Shown here: in pieces, positions 61,444-64,000 of the stretch | Position numbering within the stretch: the stretch's first letter is position 1 | Layout: each line of letters starts with the position of its first letter | NCBI GenBank assembly: GCA_964392365.1 | Contig: CAYMPH010000013.1 | Coordinates: 1-64,000, forward strand | DNA: 64,000 nt | Direction: 5' to 3' | Source of the DNA: CAYMPH01 sp964392365 | Lineage (GTDB): Bacteria; Spirochaetota; UBA4802; UBA5550 | Notes under the pieces: model-generated | Seen by the model: the letters and a program-made list of their open reading frames with translations, nothing else | What the model was told of the DNA's origin: nothing | Databases searched by the model: none | Made by a program: the position numbers and the translations under genes

Positions 61444-61460
61444 TAAGCAATTATTTTTAC

Positions 61461-61547
61461 CTGTCATGCCGGTTTCTCGAAGAGAATACCGGCATCTCAT
61501 AGTTTGAATATTATCTTATGAGATTCCTGCATCCGCAGGAATGACAG
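61461..61547. repeat. Composite structured repeat of three hairpins
   Basis: Outer arms CTGTCAT / ATGACAG enclose three stem-loops: ATGCCGG...CCGGCAT (61466-61495), ATCTCATA / TATGAGAT (61494-61501 and 61517-61524) and ATTCCTGC / GCAGGAAT (61523-61530 and 61535-61542). The first is shared with 58.46 kb. It lies between the convergent acyl-CoA dehydrogenase and glutamine synthetase genes and may end both transcripts. Confidence 0.75.
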
Positions 61548-61559
61548 AGTAAAATTCTA

Positions 61560-63728
61560 TCAGCAGATAAAAAGCATTTCCCAGTATTTAGGCAATGGCC
61601 AGAGTTCATCATCGACTATATTCTCAATTTCGTCTGAAATTACACGTGCTTCGTTCATGGTTAATTTAATTGCATCATTGTAAAATGCAGCTTTATTAAC
61701 TTCATCATCAAAATTTGCCGCTTCAGAACATTCATCCTTTAATTTAAGAATGTTTGCCTGAAGAGAATTTATCAGAGCTGTTAATTTTTTTAATAAATTC
61801 TTCTGCTCATTCATGCTTGAAGAATCTCCGAGAGCCCCTGATACTTCCATAATAGTTTCAGCTAATGATTTCTGGTATTTAGCTGCTGCCGGAATTACCT
61901 GAGTTGAAAGAATATTCTGAAGAGATTTCGCCTCAATATCGAGATCCTTCACATATTTTTCAAGATTGATGTGATATCTTGATTTCAGCTCAACATTTGA
62001 TAAAACTTTGTATTTCTCAAAAAGTTTTTTCGCTTTATCTGTATTGAGAGCTTCAAGAGCAGGAGGTGTTGTTTTGTTATTTGGCAGTCCCCTTTTTGCA
62101 GCTTCAATTTCCCATTCTTTAGAATAATTATTACCCATGAAAAGAACAGCTTTTATTTCTGTAATTTCTTTCTTTATTACATCCATAACCGCTTTATTAA
62201 CATCTCCGCCCTTTGCCTTAATTGCATCATGGAGATAGTCTATGCTCTCAGCTACAATAGTATTTAAAACTGCGGCTGGAAAGGATATTGACTGTGATGA
62301 ACCAACTGCCCTGAATTCGAATTTGTTTCCGGTAAAAGCAAAAGGAGAAGTTCTGTTTCTATCTGTAGTGTCTTTACTTAAGATCGGAAGTGAAGAAAGA
62401 CCAAGATTTATAATAGCCTTGTCTGTAGCTTCACTTGCTTTACCGCTCTCAATATCTTCGAGAATTTTAGTTAATTGCTCGCCAAGATAAACAGACATGA
62501 TTGCAGGAGGTGCCTCATTCGCGCCAAGTCTATGATCATTTGAAGCTGTTGCAACAGTCGCCCTTAAAATGTCCGCATGTTTATATACAGCACGGATAGA
62601 TGCAACAAGCATAATAAGAAATTGTATATTTTTATGTGGTGTATCACCCGGTTCGAGAAGATTATTTCCAAAATTATCTGCAAGTGACCAGTTTAAATGT
62701 TTTCCAGAACCGTTAATTCCAGCAAAGGGTTTTTCGATCAATATAGCTGCAAGCTTGTGGTCTTTTGCTTTTGATCTTAATACATCCATTACAAGATGGT
62801 TATGATCAACTGCAATGTTTGCCTGCTCATAAACCGGTGCAATCTCAAACTGGTTTGGAGCAACTTCATTGTGTCTTGTCTTGGCAGGAATGCCGAGTTT
62901 AAAAAGAGCTTCCTCAACATCGTGCATGTATGACATTATCCTTTCTTTTATGCTGCCGAAATACTGATCTTCAAGTTCCTGGCCTTTTGGAGGAGTAGCT
63001 CCTATCAGTGTTCTTCCTGTAAGAACAAGATCCTGTCTTTTATAGAAATAATCCATATCGATCAGGAAATATTCCTGCTCAGGTCCGAGATTTGCTGTTA
63101 CTTTTTTAACATTAGCATCACCCAGCAGATTAAGCATTTTTACTGCACTTTCACTGACCGCTTTTATAGAACGAAGCAAAGGTGTTTTTTTATCAAGCGC
63201 TTCACCTGTATAGGAAATAAAAGCTGTTGGTATGCAAAGTGTAACTCCAAGACCATTATATCTTATAAAAGCAGGACTTGATACATCCCAGATAGTATAT
63301 CCTCTTGCTTCAAATGTTGCTCTAATGCCGCCGCTTGGAAAACTTGAAGCATCAGGCTCTCCCTGAACCAGCTGCTTTCCTGAAAATCTTTCAATAACTT
63401 CACAAACTCCAATTGGTTCAATAAATGCATCATGTTTTTCAGCAGTTGCTCCGGTCATAGGCTGAAACCAGTGCGCAAAGTGTGTTACACCTTTTTCAAG
63501 AGCCCATTCTTTCATAGCATGTGCAACGATATTAGCTGTTTCAAGATCGAGCTGCTTATCTTCTTCAATTGTTTCTTTAAGTTTTTTAAATGCACCTTTA
63601 GGAAGTTTCTCACTCATTACCTTGAAATTAAAAGTATCTTCCCCGTAATATTCCGAGATAGGAATAAATTTTTCTTTTTTAACGGTGTAATTTCTTTCCA
63701 CTGCCGTTATTTTTTTATTTTTTTTCAT
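61560..63728 (-). CDS. glnN: Glutamine synthetase type III
   Basis: 722 residues, the length of GSIII. Signatures include THFAHWFQPMTGATAEKHDA near the start, NLGPEQEYFLID, GINGSGKHLNWSL, LGANEAPPAIMSVYLG and the C-terminal ELWPLPKYWEMLF. It makes glutamine from glutamate, ammonia and ATP and forms dodecamers; GSIII is found in Bacteroidota, cyanobacteria and some spirochaetes. No regulatory sequence was recognised upstream. Confidence 0.97.
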   Translation of the reverse strand: MKKNKKITAVERNYTVKKEKFIPISEYYGEDTFNFKVMSEKLPKGAFKKLKETIEEDKQLDLETANIVAHAMKEWALEKGVTHFAHWFQPMTGATAEKHDAFIEPIGVCEVIERFSGKQLVQGEPDASSFPSGGIRATFEARGYTIWDVSSPAFIRYNGLGVTLCIPTAFISYTGEALDKKTPLLRSIKAVSESAVKMLNLLGDANVKKVTANLGPEQEYFLIDMDYFYKRQDLVLTGRTLIGATPPKGQELEDQYFGSIKERIMSYMHDVEEALFKLGIPAKTRHNEVAPNQFEIAPVYEQANIAVDHNHLVMDVLRSKAKDHKLAAILIEKPFAGINGSGKHLNWSLADNFGNNLLEPGDTPHKNIQFLIMLVASIRAVYKHADILRATVATASNDHRLGANEAPPAIMSVYLGEQLTKILEDIESGKASEATDKAIINLGLSSLPILSKDTTDRNRTSPFAFTGNKFEFRAVGSSQSISFPAAVLNTIVAESIDYLHDAIKAKGGDVNKAVMDVIKKEITEIKAVLFMGNNYSKEWEIEAAKRGLPNNKTTPPALEALNTDKAKKLFEKYKVLSNVELKSRYHINLEKYVKDLDIEAKSLQNILSTQVIPAAAKYQKSLAETIMEVSGALGDSSSMNEQKNLLKKLTALINSLQANILKLKDECSEAANFDDEVNKAAFYNDAIKLTMNEARVISDEIENIVDDELWPLPKYWEMLFIC

Positions 63729-63896
63729 AAAGCCCCCTTATGATTTTTTTTATTCTCATATTAGCATTTTAAAGTCATTTGAAACAACATACTTACTTTG
63801 TCAATATCAGAGAAGTATTTTTATCCTAAATCTATTAAATGTTACATAAATTTAACATAAGCCATACAACAGAATGTTTTTGTTTTAATTTTATAT

Positions 63897-64000
63897 TCAC
63901 ACTAAAAAATTATTGAGCAGTTTATCAAGGAGTTTATTATTTTCAGCACATTTTTCTTTTGAATATTTCAAGATATAATCCGGGTTTTGAACATGAGGCG
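63897..64000 (-). CDS. C-terminal end of an unidentified protein (runs off the right edge)
   Basis: About 34 codons are open on the minus strand to the window edge, with a helical, Lys/Asn/Leu-rich end (KCAENNKLLDKLLNNFLV). This is too little to identify, and it could be chance. The 168 bp between it and glnN are AT-rich and should hold the glnN promoter. Confidence 0.35.
   Translation of the reverse strand, partial: PHVQNPDYILKYSKEKCAENNKLLDKLLNNFLV

Noticed and set aside
1..64000. CRISPR arrays, tRNA, rRNA and intact transposase genes
   Set aside because: I looked for regularly spaced repeats, cloverleaf-like segments and transposase motifs and found none that I could support.
63897..64000. 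Transposase C-terminus at the right edge
   Set aside because: The Lys/Asn/Leu-rich tail is too short to assign; it is listed only as an unidentified partial frame.

Overview
This AT-rich window looks like chromosomal DNA of a bacterium from or near the Spirochaetota. The main evidence is the order of the flagellar export block on the minus strand (fliL-fliY-fliO-fliP-fliQ-fliR-flhB-flhA-flhF-flhG-unknown-whiG/fliA-fapA). It matches the order I recall from Treponema, including two flagellar-operon proteins of unknown function. A 29-residue basic protein beginning MPCGKKKK, of a type I associate with spirochaetes, lies downstream. The phylum assignment is inference from gene order and protein resemblance.

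Region 1 (1-22.2 kb, all minus strand). fliF enters at the left edge. From 22.1 kb leftwards there is one very long co-directional block: flagellar motor and export genes, flagellar regulators (FlhF, FlhG, flagellar sigma factor, FapA), chemotaxis adaptation enzymes (CheR, CheD), then housekeeping RNA and nucleotide genes (YicC, RemA, Gmk, RpoZ, MiaA, Hfq) and a tiny ribosome-associated protein. Most junctions overlap or are shorter than 25 bp. Two intergenic insertions carrying repeats interrupt it, at fliY/fliO and flhB/flhA. MiaA has no canonical start codon that would keep its P-loop; an ATT five codons after the rpoZ stop is the best start. fliF and fliL share two promoter-region boxes.

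Region 2 (22.7-30.4 kb, plus strand). This holds a stand-alone MshEN-like mini-protein, a GHKL-ATPase protein, a membrane protein, a class III aminotransferase with a Cys cluster, a STAS protein, galactokinase, a GH1 glycosidase and a DUF2867-like protein.

Region 3 (30.6-41.5 kb). A TetR regulator with a palindromic operator in its own promoter sits before a matching site ahead of two old-yellow-enzyme-type oxidoreductases and a 4Fe-4S electron carrier. Then follow two tandem pectinacetylesterase/Notum-like lipoproteins, a CoA-transferase and a long-chain acyl-CoA ligase.

Region 4 (41.7-58.5 kb). The centre is secreted lipases. lip1, a membrane-anchored helical protein and lip2 form one unit ending in a strong terminator. 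Further on, a Pseudomonas/Burkholderia-type lipase is followed by a Lif-like lipase foldase, with an intrinsic-terminator-like hairpin between them. lip1 and the foldase-dependent lipase share the palindrome ACCGTCYGGACGGT in their promoters, which suggests one lipase regulon under an unseen regulator. Around them lie RarD, a CoA-transferase/GNAT fusion, an MFS transporter, a duplicated DUF1566 protein, a Tat-type nitroreductase lipoprotein, Lnt, a PAP2 phosphatase and an alpha/beta hydrolase.

Region 5 (58.5-64 kb). This holds a ferritin-like protein, a YkgJ-type Cys-cluster protein, a MerR regulator with a 20-bp palindrome co-transcribed with an acyl-CoA dehydrogenase, and type III glutamine synthetase. 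Taken together, 30-61 kb reads as an extracellular lipid and fatty-acyl utilisation region. No rRNA, tRNA, CRISPR array or intact insertion sequence was seen.
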